38,972 nucleotides of DNA from positions 1 to 38,972 of the forward strand of contig JADKIA010000005.1 in assembly GCA_016721465.1 (NCBI GenBank). The letters run 5' to 3'. The stretch is from Ideonella sp. GTDB taxonomy: Bacteria > Pseudomonadota > Gammaproteobacteria > Burkholderiales > Burkholderiaceae_C. A model generated the notes under the pieces. That model had not been told where the DNA came from. It did not search any database and saw only the letters and a list, made by a program, of their open reading frames with translations. The translations under genes and the position numbers were made by a program. Positions 9,408 through 18,863 of the stretch are shown here, in pieces. The number at the start of each line of letters is the position of its first letter. Within the stretch, counting starts at the first letter, position 1.

Positions 9408-11348
9408 ATGAAGAACCTGATCGCCAACCTTCGCCTGTCCCGAAAGCTGGGGCTGCTCGGCCTCATCGCCGCCGTGTTGACGGGTGTGCCGATGTCGCTG
9501 TACGGGGTGCGCACCTTCCAGGACATCGCCACCACCAACGGCGAATTGTCGGGCCTGGAGCCGTCACGCGCTTTGCGCACGGTGATGCAACTCACGCAGC
9601 AGCACCGGGGCCTGTCGGCCAACGTGCTGGGCGGGCGCGCGGATGCCGAACCACAGCGTGCGGCCAAGCAGACCGAAATCGAACAGGCGATCCAGCGCTT
9701 CGATGCCATCGTCAAGCAGGACATTGCCAAGGCCACGCTGCGTGCCGATTGGCAGCGGTCAGTGGACCAGTGGCAGGCGCTGGCCAAGGCGGTGCCCGCT
9801 CGCTCGATCCAGGGGCCGCAGAGTTTTGCCGACCACACGGCCCTCATCGCCTTGCAACTGCAGGTGCACGATCAGGTGGTGGATCACTTCGGGCTGTCAC
9901 TGGACCCGGAGGCGGCCACGTACTTCCTCATCGTGGGCACCTTGCAGCAGATGCCGCGCCTGACCGAGGTGCTCGATCAAGCCCGTGCGCGTGGTTCGCT
10001 GCTGCTGGCCAAGCACGCGGCCACGCCCGACGAGTTGGCCGGCCTGACCTCGCTCGGCGACCGGGCCAATGCCACCCTGCAAGAGGTGCAACTCACGTTG
10101 GGCAAGGCCTTTGACGCCGACGCTGCTTTCAAGGGCAACCTGGATGCCAGGCTCAAAGCGACACAGACCGAAGTGGCCGAGTTCACCAAGTTGATGCGCC
10201 AGAAAGTCATCTTCGCGGAAAACCTGGATCACTCCTCGGCAGAGTTCTTCAAGTCGGCCACGAACGTCATCGACGGCGTGTTCGCATTGATGCGCGAGGC
10301 CGACCAGGCCACCGAAGCAGCGCTGCGCCAGCGCAAGACCCATGATCTGCAGGTCGGCGCGCTGGTACTCGGGGTCATGACCTTGCTGTTGGTGGCCGGC
10401 CTGTGGATCGGCGTGGCGGTGGCGCGGTCCATCATCCGCTCGTCCGTCGACGCCAAGGATGCGGCTGTACGCATCGCCGCCGGCGACCTGACCGTGCCGG
10501 TGGTGGCTCACTCGCGCGACGAGATGGGCCAGTTGCTGTCGGCCATGCAGGCCATGCAGGCCTCGCTGACCGACACCGTGGGTGCCGTGCGCCGCAACGC
10601 CGAAAGCGTGGCCACGGCCAGTGCGCAAATCGCGCAAGGCAACCAGGACCTGAGCCAGCGCACCGAGCAGCAGGCCTCGGCCTTGCAGGAAACGGCCGCG
10701 TCGATGGAAGAGCTGGGTTCCACCGTGCTGCACAACGCCGAGAACGCGCGTCAGGCCAACTCACTGGCCTCAGGGGCGAGCGAGATCGCCGTCAAGGGCG
10801 GCGATGTGGTGAGCCAGGTGGTGGACACCATGAAGGGCATCAACGACAGCAGCAAGAAGATCGCCGACATCATCGGCGTGATCGACGGCATTGCCTTCCA
10901 GACCAACATCCTGGCGCTGAACGCGGCCGTGGAAGCCGCCCGCGCCGGCGAGCAGGGCCGCGGCTTTGCCGTGGTGGCTGGCGAGGTGCGCAGCCTGGCG
11001 CAGCGCAGCGCCGAGGCCGCGCGCGAAATCAAGGCGCTGATCAATGCCAGCGTGGAACAGGTGGAACAGGGCACGACCCTGGTCGATCAGGCCGGTCGCA
11101 CCATGCAGGAGATCGTGTCGGCCATCAACCGCGTCTCGTCCATCATGGGCGAGATCAACTCGGCCACTGCGGAGCAGAGCAGTGGCGTGGCCCAGGTCGG
11201 ACAGGCCGTGAGCCAGATGGACCACAACACGCAGCAGAACGCGGCGTTGGTGGAGGAGAGTGCCGCCGCGGCGGAGAGTCTGCGCGGCCAGGCCGAGCAG
11301 CTGGTGCAGGCGGTGGCGGTGTTCAGGCTCGCGCACGAGCCTGGCTGA
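9408..11348 (+). CDS. Methyl-accepting chemotaxis protein
   Basis: The product is 646 residues with an intact frame. An N-terminal membrane helix (residues about 12-35) is followed by a periplasmic helical domain of about 280 residues and a second helix (LVLGVMTLLLVAGLWIGVAV, about 323-345). A HAMP domain and the cytoplasmic signalling hairpin follow, with the CheA/CheW-binding tip DGIAFQTNILALNAAVEAAR and RSLAQRSAEAAREIK. It transmits ligand binding to the flagellar motor through CheA/CheW. The sensor domain starts with LTQQHRGLSANVLGG, which recalls the QxxRG segment of nitrate-sensing (NIT) and related helical sensors; the ligand is unproven. The start is ATG 9408; the frame is open upstream to 9060, but that part overlaps the lyase gene and is a shadow. 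No methylesterase-docking pentapeptide is visible at the C-terminus. Confidence 0.95.
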   Translation: MKNLIANLRLSRKLGLLGLIAAVLTGVPMSLYGVRTFQDIATTNGELSGLEPSRALRTVMQLTQQHRGLSANVLGGRADAEPQRAAKQTEIEQAIQRFDAIVKQDIAKATLRADWQRSVDQWQALAKAVPARSIQGPQSFADHTALIALQLQVHDQVVDHFGLSLDPEAATYFLIVGTLQQMPRLTEVLDQARARGSLLLAKHAATPDELAGLTSLGDRANATLQEVQLTLGKAFDADAAFKGNLDARLKATQTEVAEFTKLMRQKVIFAENLDHSSAEFFKSATNVIDGVFALMREADQATEAALRQRKTHDLQVGALVLGVMTLLLVAGLWIGVAVARSIIRSSVDAKDAAVRIAAGDLTVPVVAHSRDEMGQLLSAMQAMQASLTDTVGAVRRNAESVATASAQIAQGNQDLSQRTEQQASALQETAASMEELGSTVLHNAENARQANSLASGASEIAVKGGDVVSQVVDTMKGINDSSKKIADIIGVIDGIAFQTNILALNAAVEAARAGEQGRGFAVVAGEVRSLAQRSAEAAREIKALINASVEQVEQGTTLVDQAGRTMQEIVSAINRVSSIMGEINSATAEQSSGVAQVGQAVSQMDHNTQQNAALVEESAAAAESLRGQAEQLVQAVAVFRLAHEPG

Positions 11349-11417
11349 CCACGATCAGGCCCCGGCAGGCGCCCAACACAGGGGCCAGCGGGACAGGGCT
11401 GTTCTCGAAACGGGGCC

Positions 11418-12108
11418 TCAATCCCCGTCGTGGTCGTCGCCGTCGTCACCGCGGCATTGGACCTTGTTGATGCGCAGTCCGGTCTGCTGGAGCAGAGCGA
11501 TCTTGATCAGCTTGGCCAGGCCGGTGACCTCCGCGTTCAGCGCAAACGTCATCGCGCCGGCTTCCAGACCACAGGTGCCCGGGTAGTACTTGATGGTGCC
11601 GCCGCCGAGCTGCTCGGCCAGCATCTTGCGCCGCGCCGGCGGTATCGGCTTGGGTGAGAGCATCACCACGACCTGCTTGCCAGACTTGGCCACCAGCGCC
11701 TGCATCGTCTTGCCCTGCGTCGCCTTGCGCAGCAGCGGCACCATCTTCGTGCTCAGCAGATCGGGCGACTCCTCGTCGTCGTCGTCCTTCTCGGCCTTGG
11801 CCCCTGGCCGCCTGGGCCTTGTCGTGTGCGGCCTTGTCCTTGGCCACCTGGCGCAACGCGGACCCCACCTCGTCGACGAGGTCGCCAAGGTACGTCGCCA
11901 CCGCCTTCACGGCGGCGACGGCCTTGTCCTTTTGCAGCTGCTCGGCCAGCTTGCGCGCAACGGTCAGCAGCTCGGTGGCATCGTCGTGCTGGTCATCGTC
12001 GAGCTTCTTCAGCTTTTCGAGCGTCTTCAGCAGCCCGTTGTCCTTGACCTTGTTCTTCGACACCACGCTCTTCCAGCCGGTGTCGCTCAGGGACTTGGAT
12101 TTGATCAT
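11418..12108 (-). CDS. Unknown charged protein, Lys-rich start and Asp-rich ends
   Basis: I do not recognise this family. The product, about 230 residues after bridging one frameshift, starts MIKSKSLSDTGWKSVV. It has a helical, Lys/Asp/Gln-rich middle (KLKKLDDDQHDD, AEQLQKDKAVAAVKAVA) and an acidic linker (EKDDDDEESPDLL). A compact C-terminal part follows (KQVVVMLSPKPIPPARRKMLAEQLGGG, shown only in part here; then GTCGLEAGAMTFAL) and the tail is very acidic (GDDGDDHDGD). No signal peptide or membrane helix is seen, so it is probably cytosolic. The start is ATG 12108, set by AAGGG five bases upstream; a GTG at 12114 is possible. The frameshift lies at about 11800 in a G/C-rich run. It is convergent with the chemoreceptor gene. 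Confidence 0.7.
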
Positions 12109-12242
12109 CGCCACCCTTCGTTCGTTGCACTGGATTCAAACCGAAGCGGCGGCCCAGTGTCAAACCCGCTGGGACATCCTGCCGTCGACCCTCGTGGCCG
12201 AAGCCGTCGAAACAGCCACGCCAACGATGCCACCTTGATCAC

Positions 12243-12292
12243 GGTGCATGCTGCACCCTCGACTCCCGCGGGGACGGGCGCCGCATGGCGGC
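12243..12292. terminator. Tandem short hairpins between two minus-strand genes
   Basis: Two perfect dyads lie just 3' of the SpmA/B-like gene: GCCGC-ATG-GCGGC at 12280-12292 and GGTGCA-TGC-TGCACC at 12243-12257. Neither is followed by a T-run on the minus strand, so intrinsic termination is only a possibility. The remaining bases of 12109-12305 show nothing clear. Confidence 0.3.
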
Positions 12293-12305
12293 ATCCTTGA
12301 GGCGC

Positions 12306-13552
12306 TCAGTGGTAGAACGCGTAGCCGACGAGTATCGCGCCCACCAGGCCCACCGCGTCGGCAAACAGCCCGCAGCCGAGCGCATAGCGCGTCTTGCGGA
12401 TGTTCACGCTGCCGAAGTACACCGCCAGCACGTAGAAGGTGGTCTCGGTCGAGCCCTGGATGATGGCGGCGAGCTTGCCCTGAAACGAGTCGACGCCGTA
12501 GGTCTTCATCACGTCGATCATCAGGCCACGCGCGCCGCTGCCCGACAGCGTCTTCATCAGGCCCACCGGCAGCGCCGGCACGAAGTCGGTGTTCAGCCCC
12601 ACGGCCGACACGGCCGCAGCGATGGCGCCCACCAGGATGTCCATGCAGCCCGTGCTGCGAAACACCGAGATCGCGGCCAGCATGGCGATCAGGTAGGGCA
12701 CGATCTGGATGGCCACGCCGAAGCCTTCCTTGGCACCTCCACAAACGTCTCGTAGACATTGATGCGCCGCCAAGCGCCGGCGGCCACGAACAGCACGATC
12801 ACGCCGAAGATCACGCCGATGCCCAGCACGCCGATGGCCTGCGACATCTGCTCGGGCGGCAGGCCGCGCAGGGCGAGGTACAGGCCACCCATCACGGCCG
12901 CAAAGCCGCCGAACAGCGCCATCACCGGCCATTGCAGCAGGCGGATGCGCTGCACCCAGGCCACCGCGATCAGCCCGGAGGCGAACGAAATGAAGGTGCC
13001 GATCAGCGTGGGCAGGAAGATGTCGGCGCCGTTGAAGCCCACCAGCCCCTGCTCGGCCGCGATGCTCTGCCGCATGGCGATCACCGAGGTCGGGATCAAG
13101 GTGATGCCGGCCGTGTTGAGCACCAGGAACATGATCATCGCGTTGCTGGCCACGTCCTTGTCGGGATTGATCTCCTGCAGCTCGCGCATGGCCTTCAGGC
13201 CCAGCGGCGTGGCCGCGTTGTCCAGGCCCAGCATGTTGGCGCTGAAGTTCATCACGATGCTGCCGCCGGCCGGATGGCCGGGTGGCACTTCGGGGAACAG
13301 GCGGCGAAACAGCGGCGCCATCGCCCGGGCGAAAAGCTGGATCATGCCGGCGGACTCACCGATCTTCATGATGCCCAGCCACAGGCTCATGATGCCCACC
13401 AGCCCGAGCGAGATGTCGAAGCCCGTCTTGGCCGTGTCGAACAGCGCCGTGAGCACCTTGGTGAAGATGGCTGCGTCGCCCTGGGCCAGGCGAAGCAGGG
13501 CGACCACGAAGCCGACCAGGATGAAGCCGACCCAGACGAGGTTGAGGACCAT
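12306..13552 (-). CDS. SpmA/SpmB-like nucleoside-recognition (gate) domain membrane protein
   Basis: The product is about 415 residues and multi-spanning. The N-terminal half resembles SpmA (GGSIVMNFSANMLGLDNAATP, then FLVLNTAGITLIPTSVIAMR). The C-terminal half resembles SpmB (IVPYLIAMLAAISVFRSTGC, PVGLMKTLSGSGARGL, QGSTETTFYVLAVYFG). These two spore-maturation proteins are fused in many non-sporulating proteobacteria; the family has the nucleoside-recognition 'gate' fold and a transport-like role that is not well defined. One frameshift lies at about 12735, between the halves. The start is ATG 13552 and the stop is at 12306-12308. No operon partner is visible. Confidence 0.85.
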
Positions 13553-13863
13553 TTGGCGGTGAAGTGTCGGACGCGATGGGGCTGGAGAATAAGCCACCCG
13601 ACATGAGGCGAAGTCCGGCACAAAGGCCGACATCGCCGAAAGCACGTCGAGCTGATTGAAATGGCGGTCGATCGTGCGGGAAATTCAAGGCAATGTTTCG
13701 CGATGATCAAACGCCATGCGGACGGCGCGAAGAGGCCTGCGCGTGCTGTGCGCGTGACAGCGTTGTTGCCCACCTTGCGTCAGGCAACCGGGGACCGCCG
13801 GCGTGCACGTGGAAAAATTAGTCGGAACAAGCCATCTCTTACCATGGTGACCCAGGAGCAGCC
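13553..13863. other. Divergent intergenic region without a gene
   Basis: This 311-bp spacer separates the SpmA/B-like gene from the SHP cytochrome operon and must hold both promoters. The 3' end has an AT-richer stretch (GGAAAAATTAG near 13811) and the ribosome site AGGAG at 13854-13858, five bases before the SHP start. A partial Fnr-like half-site (ATCAA at 13706-13710) lacks its partner. No convincing promoter hexamer pair was found. Confidence 0.5.
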
Positions 13864-14298
13864 ATGAAGCCAACGTTGTCGAGTTGCGTTTGCCCCCATG
13901 CTGGGTGGGCACGTCGTGCCGCACTTGGCGTGCTGCTCGCCGCATGCGCCTTGAACGTCGCCCAGGCCGCCACGGCAGCGGAGATGCTGGCAACTTACGG
14001 CGCGCAGGCCGGCGCGACGCCAGTGCCAGCGCGTGGCCAGCAATTCTTTAACACCACGCAAGGGCGCGAGTGGCAATGCGCCACTTGCCACGGTGCTGTG
14101 CCCACCCAAGCCGGCAAACATGCCTCGACGGCCAAGCCGATCAGCGCCTTAGCTCCAGCCTTCAATCCTGAACGCTTTACCGACCCGGCCAAGGTGGAGA
14201 AATGGTTCCGCCGCAACTGCAATGACGTGGTCGGACGTGAGTGCAGTGCTGCCGAGAAGGCCGACTTGCTGGCGTGGCTGATGTCGATCAGGCCGTGA
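13864..14298 (+). CDS. shp: SHP-type monoheme cytochrome c (DUF1924)
   Basis: The product is 144 residues: a signal peptide (ALGVLLAACALNVAQA) and a small class I-like cytochrome c domain. The heme motif CATCH is at residues 72-76, and the block WFRRNCNDVVGRECSAAEKADLLAWL is close to the sphaeroides heme protein. In SHP the distal heme ligand is an asparagine in the NCN segment (N118 or N120 here) that leaves when the iron is reduced, freeing a site for O2 or NO. The two cysteines in NCN and REC fit the SHP disulfide. The protein is periplasmic. It is followed by the diheme cytochrome and b561 genes, the known SHP-DHC-b561 arrangement. The start is ATG 13864, with AGGAG five bases upstream. 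The frame is intact. Confidence 0.9.
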   Translation: MKPTLSSCVCPHAGWARRAALGVLLAACALNVAQAATAAEMLATYGAQAGATPVPARGQQFFNTTQGREWQCATCHGAVPTQAGKHASTAKPISALAPAFNPERFTDPAKVEKWFRRNCNDVVGRECSAAEKADLLAWLMSIRP

Positions 14299-14376
14299 GG
14301 GCTCGACCCGCCACCTCGCCTGGACACTGACTGACACGACATTCCAACTGCGAGCAAAGATCCCCGTGCCCATCCA

Positions 14377-14922
14377 ATGAAGTGCCCCATGCCTGCCCCG
14401 CACCGCCCACGCCCACGCCAACGCCCGCGCCACGCCAGCCCACTACGCCGCACTGGCCTGTGCTTGCTGCTGACCGCAGCAGCCGCCGCTTGCGCTGCCG
14501 CCGGCGTGATCGATCGCGACGACACTGTCGCAGCACCGCAACTGCCGGCCTATGTCCAGGATTGCGCCGCCTGCCACATGGCCTACCCACCAGGGTTGCT
14601 GCCTGCAACTTCTTGGCAACACCTGATGGCCAACTTGCCGCGCCACTTCGGCACCGACGCCTCGCTCGACCCGAGAACGCTCAAGGTCCTGTCGGAGTGG
14701 CTGGTGGCCAACGCCGGCAGCTTCAGGCGGGTGGTGCGTGATCCAGTCCAGCCGCCACAAGATCGCATCAGCCAATCGACTTGGTTTGTTCAGAAGCACC
14801 GCGAAATCGACGCCAGGGTGTGGCGGCGACCAGCGATTGGAAGTGCCGCCCGATGTGACGCGTGCCACAGTGCTGCGGAACAAGGCCAGTTCAGCGAGCA
14901 CGACGTCTATATGCCCAAATGA
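14377..14922 (+). CDS. Diheme cytochrome c (DHC family)
   Basis: The product is 181 residues. After an arginine-rich start and hydrophobic helix (LCLLLTAAAAACAAAG) come two heme motifs, CAACH near residue 63 and CDACH near residue 160. Between them are the DHC blocks AYPPGLLPATSWQHLMANL and HFGTDASLDPRTLKVLSEWL. DHC is the proposed periplasmic electron donor to SHP, fed by the membrane b561 protein. The gene starts 78 bp after SHP. Its stop overlaps an in-frame upstream ATG of the b561 gene, so translation is probably coupled. The N-terminal segment before the hydrophobic helix is unusually Pro/Arg-rich; the in-frame ATG at 14392 is an alternative start. Confidence 0.88.
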   Translation: MKCPMPAPHRPRPRQRPRHASPLRRTGLCLLLTAAAAACAAAGVIDRDDTVAAPQLPAYVQDCAACHMAYPPGLLPATSWQHLMANLPRHFGTDASLDPRTLKVLSEWLVANAGSFRRVVRDPVQPPQDRISQSTWFVQKHREIDARVWRRPAIGSAARCDACHSAAEQGQFSEHDVYMPK

Positions 14923-14930
14923 GGCTTTCG

Positions 14931-15626
14931 ATGACAAGCCCCAAATCATCGATTTTGGTCTGGGACCTGCCCCTGCGGCTTTTTCACTGGATGGCCGCAC
15001 TGAGCTTTGCAGGTGCCTGGTTGACGGCGGAGACCGAACGCTGGCGCCTGCTGCACGTCACGCTGGGCTACACCCTGGCCGGACTATTGGTGTTCCGACT
15101 GCTGTGGGGTTTGATCGGCACCCGCCATGCCCGTTTTGCCGACTTCGTGCGCGGTCCTGGCGCTGTGCGTCGCTATGTGGTGGCGCTGCTGCGAGGGCGG
15201 CCAGAGCATCATGTTGGCCACAATCCAGCCGGCGCGCTGGCGATCATGGCCTTGCTGACCTTGGGCAGCCTCAGTGCCGTGACCGGTTGGGCAGTCTACG
15301 AACAGTTGGGTGGCGATTGGCTGAGTGCGGCACACGACATCGCTGCGTCAGTGATGCTTGCGGTGGTTGGTGTTCACCTGCTTGGCGTGGTGGTGGCCAG
15401 TTGGTTGCGTCAAGAGAACCTCGTGGCATCGATGATCACGGGACGCAAGGCCGGTGCGCCGGAGCAAGGCATTCGCAGCGCCTGGCGCAGCGTGGCTGCG
15501 CTGATGCTGGTTGCAGTGATGAGCTACTGGTGGCTCCAGTGGCCATCCGCGCCCGACGGGGTCGGCGCGGACACGAGTCAACTCAAGCGCAACAGCGATG
15601 GTGGCAGCAACAGTGAACGGCGCTGA
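14931..15626 (+). CDS. Cytochrome b561-type membrane protein
   Basis: The product is 231 residues with four main membrane helices. Heme-ligand histidines are visible in PLRLFHWMAA (H19), RLLHVTLGYT, LSAAHDIAAS and GVHLLGVVVA, the pattern of bacterial cytochrome b561 and hydrogenase-type b subunits. It should pass electrons from quinol to the periplasmic DHC. The start is ATG 14931, chosen because GAGG at 14921-14924 lies six bases upstream; the in-frame ATG at 14919 overlaps the DHC stop as ATGA. The tail (KRNSDGGSNSERR) is hydrophilic. The gene ends 13 bp before the convergent TRAP permease. Confidence 0.9.
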   Translation: MTSPKSSILVWDLPLRLFHWMAALSFAGAWLTAETERWRLLHVTLGYTLAGLLVFRLLWGLIGTRHARFADFVRGPGAVRRYVVALLRGRPEHHVGHNPAGALAIMALLTLGSLSAVTGWAVYEQLGGDWLSAAHDIAASVMLAVVGVHLLGVVVASWLRQENLVASMITGRKAGAPEQGIRSAWRSVAALMLVAVMSYWWLQWPSAPDGVGADTSQLKRNSDGGSNSERR

Positions 15627-15639
15627 TCGTCCGACGCAT

Positions 15640-17827
15640 TCATCCAGCAACCCGCGGCTTGATCAACGCCGTGCGCGCCGCCAGCTGGCGCAGCAGCGAG
15701 GGCACCGTCACCGCGATGCCGATCAGGCCGCTGGCGATGCCCGGCGCCACCAGCAACACCGCGCCGATGCCGCACAGCACCTGCTCCCAACGTTTCATCT
15801 CGACCAGCAGATAGCGTGATAAAGCAGCGGCCAGGAAGACGATGCCGACGATGCAGCCGATGAAGGTGATGGCGAAGTCCTGGCCTGTGAAGCCCTTGGC
15901 CATCAGCAGCGAAGGCGAGAACACGAACACGAAGGGCACCAGCGCCTTGGCCAGGCCCAGCCGGAAGGCCATGTTGCCGGTCTTGAACGGGTCGCTGCCG
16001 GCCATGCCCGCCGCCGCGTAGGCGGCCATCGCCACCGGCGGCGTGATGTCGGCCAGCACGCCGTAGTAGAAGACGAAGAAGTGCGCCACCAGCGGCTCCA
16101 CGCCCATCTGCACCAGCGTGGGGCGGCCACCGTCACCATGATGATGTAGTTGGCCGTGGTGGGAATGCCGCAGCCCAGCAGGATGCAGACCAGGCCGGTC
16201 ATCACCAGGGCCACTGCCAGCGCCAGCGACTGCGGCGCGATCAGCGACGCGGGGATGAACGAGCCCACGCCGCCGGCCATCGAGGTGGCGGCGCCGGTGA
16301 TGATGTAGCTGATCTTGAAGCCCACGCCGGTGAGCGTGACCACGCCGATGACGATGCCCACCGTGGCCGCCGCCGCGCCCACCGCCAGCGCGTACTTGGC
16401 ACCGGTCTCGAAGGCTTCGATCAGGGCGCTGGCGCGATGCGGCCCTCGATCTTCAGGCCCCGGATGGCCATGGCGCCGCCCGCCACGCCGGCGGCAAACA
16501 GGCCCAGCTTGGCCGCCTCGTTCTGCAGCCCGCCAAAGACCAAGGCCAACAGCACCGCGTGCAGCGCGGCCATCACCGCCCATTGCACCGGGCGGTTGTC
16601 CTCCATGCGCGTCACCAGACCGACGATCACGCAAGAAGTGATGCCCGAGAACGCCGCCAGGTAGGGCGTGCGGCCCGTGACCAGGATGCTGATCAGCAGC
16701 GCCAGCGGGATCAGCGTGGGCCAACGCTGGCGCAGGCTCTCGCAGCTTGGGCATTTCTTCTTCGGTCAAGCCGCGCAAGCCGAAGCGCTTGGCCTCGAAG
16801 TGCACCTGCATGAACACGCCGAAGAAGTGCATGAAGGCCGGCACGGCGGCGGCCGTGATGATGGTCTGGTAGGGCACCGCCAGGAACTCGATCATCAGGA
16901 AGGCCGCGGCTCCCAGCACCGGCGGCGTGATCTGCCCGGCGGTGGACGAGGCTGCTTCCACGGCGGCGGCGAACTCGCGCCGGTAGCCCACGCGGATCAT
17001 GGCCGGGATGGTGAGCGAGCCCACTGTCACCGCGTTGGCCACCGACGAGCCCGACAGCATGCCGAACATCGCCGAGCCGAACACGCTCACCTTGGCCGGC
17101 CCGCCGGCATAGCGCCCGGCGATGGTCGAGGCCACGTCGAGGAACAGCTGGCCCAGCCCGATGCGCGTGGCCAGCACGCCGAACAGCACGAAGTGGAAGA
17201 CGTAGGTGGCCACCACGCCCACCGCCACGCCGTAGATGCCCTGGCTGGTGAGGTACTGGTGGTTGACCAGTTGGCTCCAGCTGGCCCCGGCGTGCTTGAG
17301 CAGGCCGGGGAACACCGGGCCGGCCAGTGCGTAGGCCATGAAGACCATGGCGATGATGGGCAGCGGCCAGCCCATCGCGCGGCGCGTGGCCTCCAGCAGC
17401 AGCACGATCAGGATCGAGCCCATGGCCACGTCCAGCGTGCCGGGGTTGCCGACGCGGAAGGCCAGGTCCTCGAAGATCCAGGGGATGTAGAGCACCGAGG
17501 CGGCGATCGCCAGGGCCAGCAGCCAGTCGAACCAGGGCACGCCGCCCGGGGCGGTCAGGCGGTGCTGCGCATCGCGCTCCAGCAGCGCCTTGTGGTGCGG
17601 GAAGACCAGGAAGATCAAGCCCAGCACGAAGGCCAGGTGCACGCCGCGGTGCGTCACCTCCTGCAGCAACCCGAAGCCGGCCGTGTAGTAGTGGAAGATC
17701 GACAGCAGGATCAGCAGGGTGCCGACGATGGTGGCCGCTGGCGCGACCAGCGGCCGGAAACGCATCTCTGGGTCGAACTTCTGTTCCAGCTCTTTCAGCT
17801 TTCGTCGTCGGGCAGGCTGGTGCTCAT
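15640..17827 (-). CDS. TRAP transporter, fused permease of the TAXI type (frameshifted)
   Basis: The product is about 729 residues of the fused DctQ/DctM permease found in TAXI-TRAP systems. The N-terminal part has several helices (TIVGTLLILLSIFHYYTAG, VHLAFVLGLIFLVFPHH). The DctM-like body has MFGMLSGSSVANAVTVGSL, AASSTAGQITPPVLGAAAF, GCGIPTTANYIIM and FYYGVLADITPPVAMAAYA. It imports an organic acid using an ion gradient together with the TAXI binding protein 82 bp upstream. Frameshifts lie at about 16745, 16430 and 16125. The start is uncertain: ATG 17827 (MSTSLPDDES) needs a frameshift near 17800, while GTG 17843 keeps the main frame. No clear ribosome site favours either. Confidence 0.88.
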
Positions 17828-17909
17828 GGGGGCTGGTGCTCACTCGGGCATTGAAAACAACACAGGGCAGCGTTGGAGCTGCCCTGCGCGCGCTGCGCTG
17901 GCGCGTGGC

Positions 17910-18863
17910 CTACTTGATCAAGCCGGCTTCCTTGTAGAAGCGTTCTGCACCGGGGTGGAACGGGATGCCCGCACCCTTCACGGCGTTGTCCTTGGTGATG
18001 AGCTTGCCCTTGGCGTGGCCCGAGGCCAGCATCTTCTGCGCCGCGTCGCTGTACAGCGCCTTGGTGATCTCGTAGACCGTGTTGGCATCGGCCTTGTCGC
18101 TGGTGACCCACTGCGCGCCCACGGCCAGCGTGCGCGTGGCGCCCACGCCCTTGTAGGTGCCTTCGGGGATCAGGTCTGCGGCGAAGAAGGTGTCGGTCTT
18201 GCGGATGGCGTCGGCCTGCGGACCGTCGATCGACACCAGCTCGATGCCGGTGCCCGCCGAGGCCAGCTCGGCGATGGCGCCGGCCGGCGCACCGCCTACG
18301 AAGAAGAAGGCGTCGAGCGCGCCGTCCTTCATCTTGTCGCCGGCCTGGTTGGGCTTGATGTACTCGGGCTTCAGGTCGGCGTCCTTCAGGCCGTAGGCGG
18401 CCAGGATGATGCGCGCGTCCACCAGCGTGCCCGAGCCCGGCTCGTCCAGCGCCACGCGCTTGCCCTTCAGGTCGGCCACGGACTTGATGCCCGAGCCCTT
18501 GCGCACCACCAGGTGCACGCTCTCGGGGTACAGGTTGGCGATCAGCCGCAGGCCGGGCACGTTGCCCTTGCCCTCGTAAACGCCCTTGCCGGTGTAGGCC
18601 CAGGCGGCCACGTCGGCCTGGCTGAAGCCCGACTCGATGGCGCCGCCAGCGATGCCGGTGACATTGGCCACCGAGCCGTTGGCGGCCTGGGCCGTGACCA
18701 CGATCTTGCCAGGCTGTGATACCGCGTTGGCGATCATGCCGCCCACCGGGTAGTAGGTGCCGGCAGTGCCGCCAGTGCCGATGCGGAAGAACTGCTGCGC
18801 TTGCGCGGCGCCGACCAGGGCCAATGCGGCCACGGCGGCCAGGGCGATGCGGGGAATCTTCAT
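17910..18863 (-). CDS. TAXI-family TRAP solute-binding protein
   Basis: The product is 317 residues. The Sec signal peptide ends AALALVGAAQAQQ, and the mature N-terminus is FRIGTGGTAGTYYPVGGMIA, the TAXI hallmark. Further blocks are ANVTGIAGGAIESGFSQADVA and LKGKRVALDEPGSGT. It binds a substrate in the periplasm and delivers it to the fused permease encoded just downstream. The start is ATG 18863, set by AAAGGAG eight bases upstream; the open frame above it is not coding. The frame is intact. The ligand is unknown; characterised TAXI proteins bind glutamate or other acids. Confidence 0.93.
   Translation of the reverse strand: MKIPRIALAAVAALALVGAAQAQQFFRIGTGGTAGTYYPVGGMIANAVSQPGKIVVTAQAANGSVANVTGIAGGAIESGFSQADVAAWAYTGKGVYEGKGNVPGLRLIANLYPESVHLVVRKGSGIKSVADLKGKRVALDEPGSGTLVDARIILAAYGLKDADLKPEYIKPNQAGDKMKDGALDAFFFVGGAPAGAIAELASAGTGIELVSIDGPQADAIRKTDTFFAADLIPEGTYKGVGATRTLAVGAQWVTSDKADANTVYEITKALYSDAAQKMLASGHAKGKLITKDNAVKGAGIPFHPGAERFYKEAGLIK

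Noticed and set aside
11358..11386. GGCCCC-N17-GGGGCC as a terminator after the chemoreceptor
   Set aside because: Long loop and no T-run; expected by chance at this GC content.
13697..13710. Fnr-like site upstream of the SHP operon
   Set aside because: Only the ATCAA half is good; the other half matches 2 of 5.
16668..18719. 683-codon open frame on the plus strand
   Set aside because: His/Gln/Gly-rich shadow of the TRAP permease and TAXI genes.
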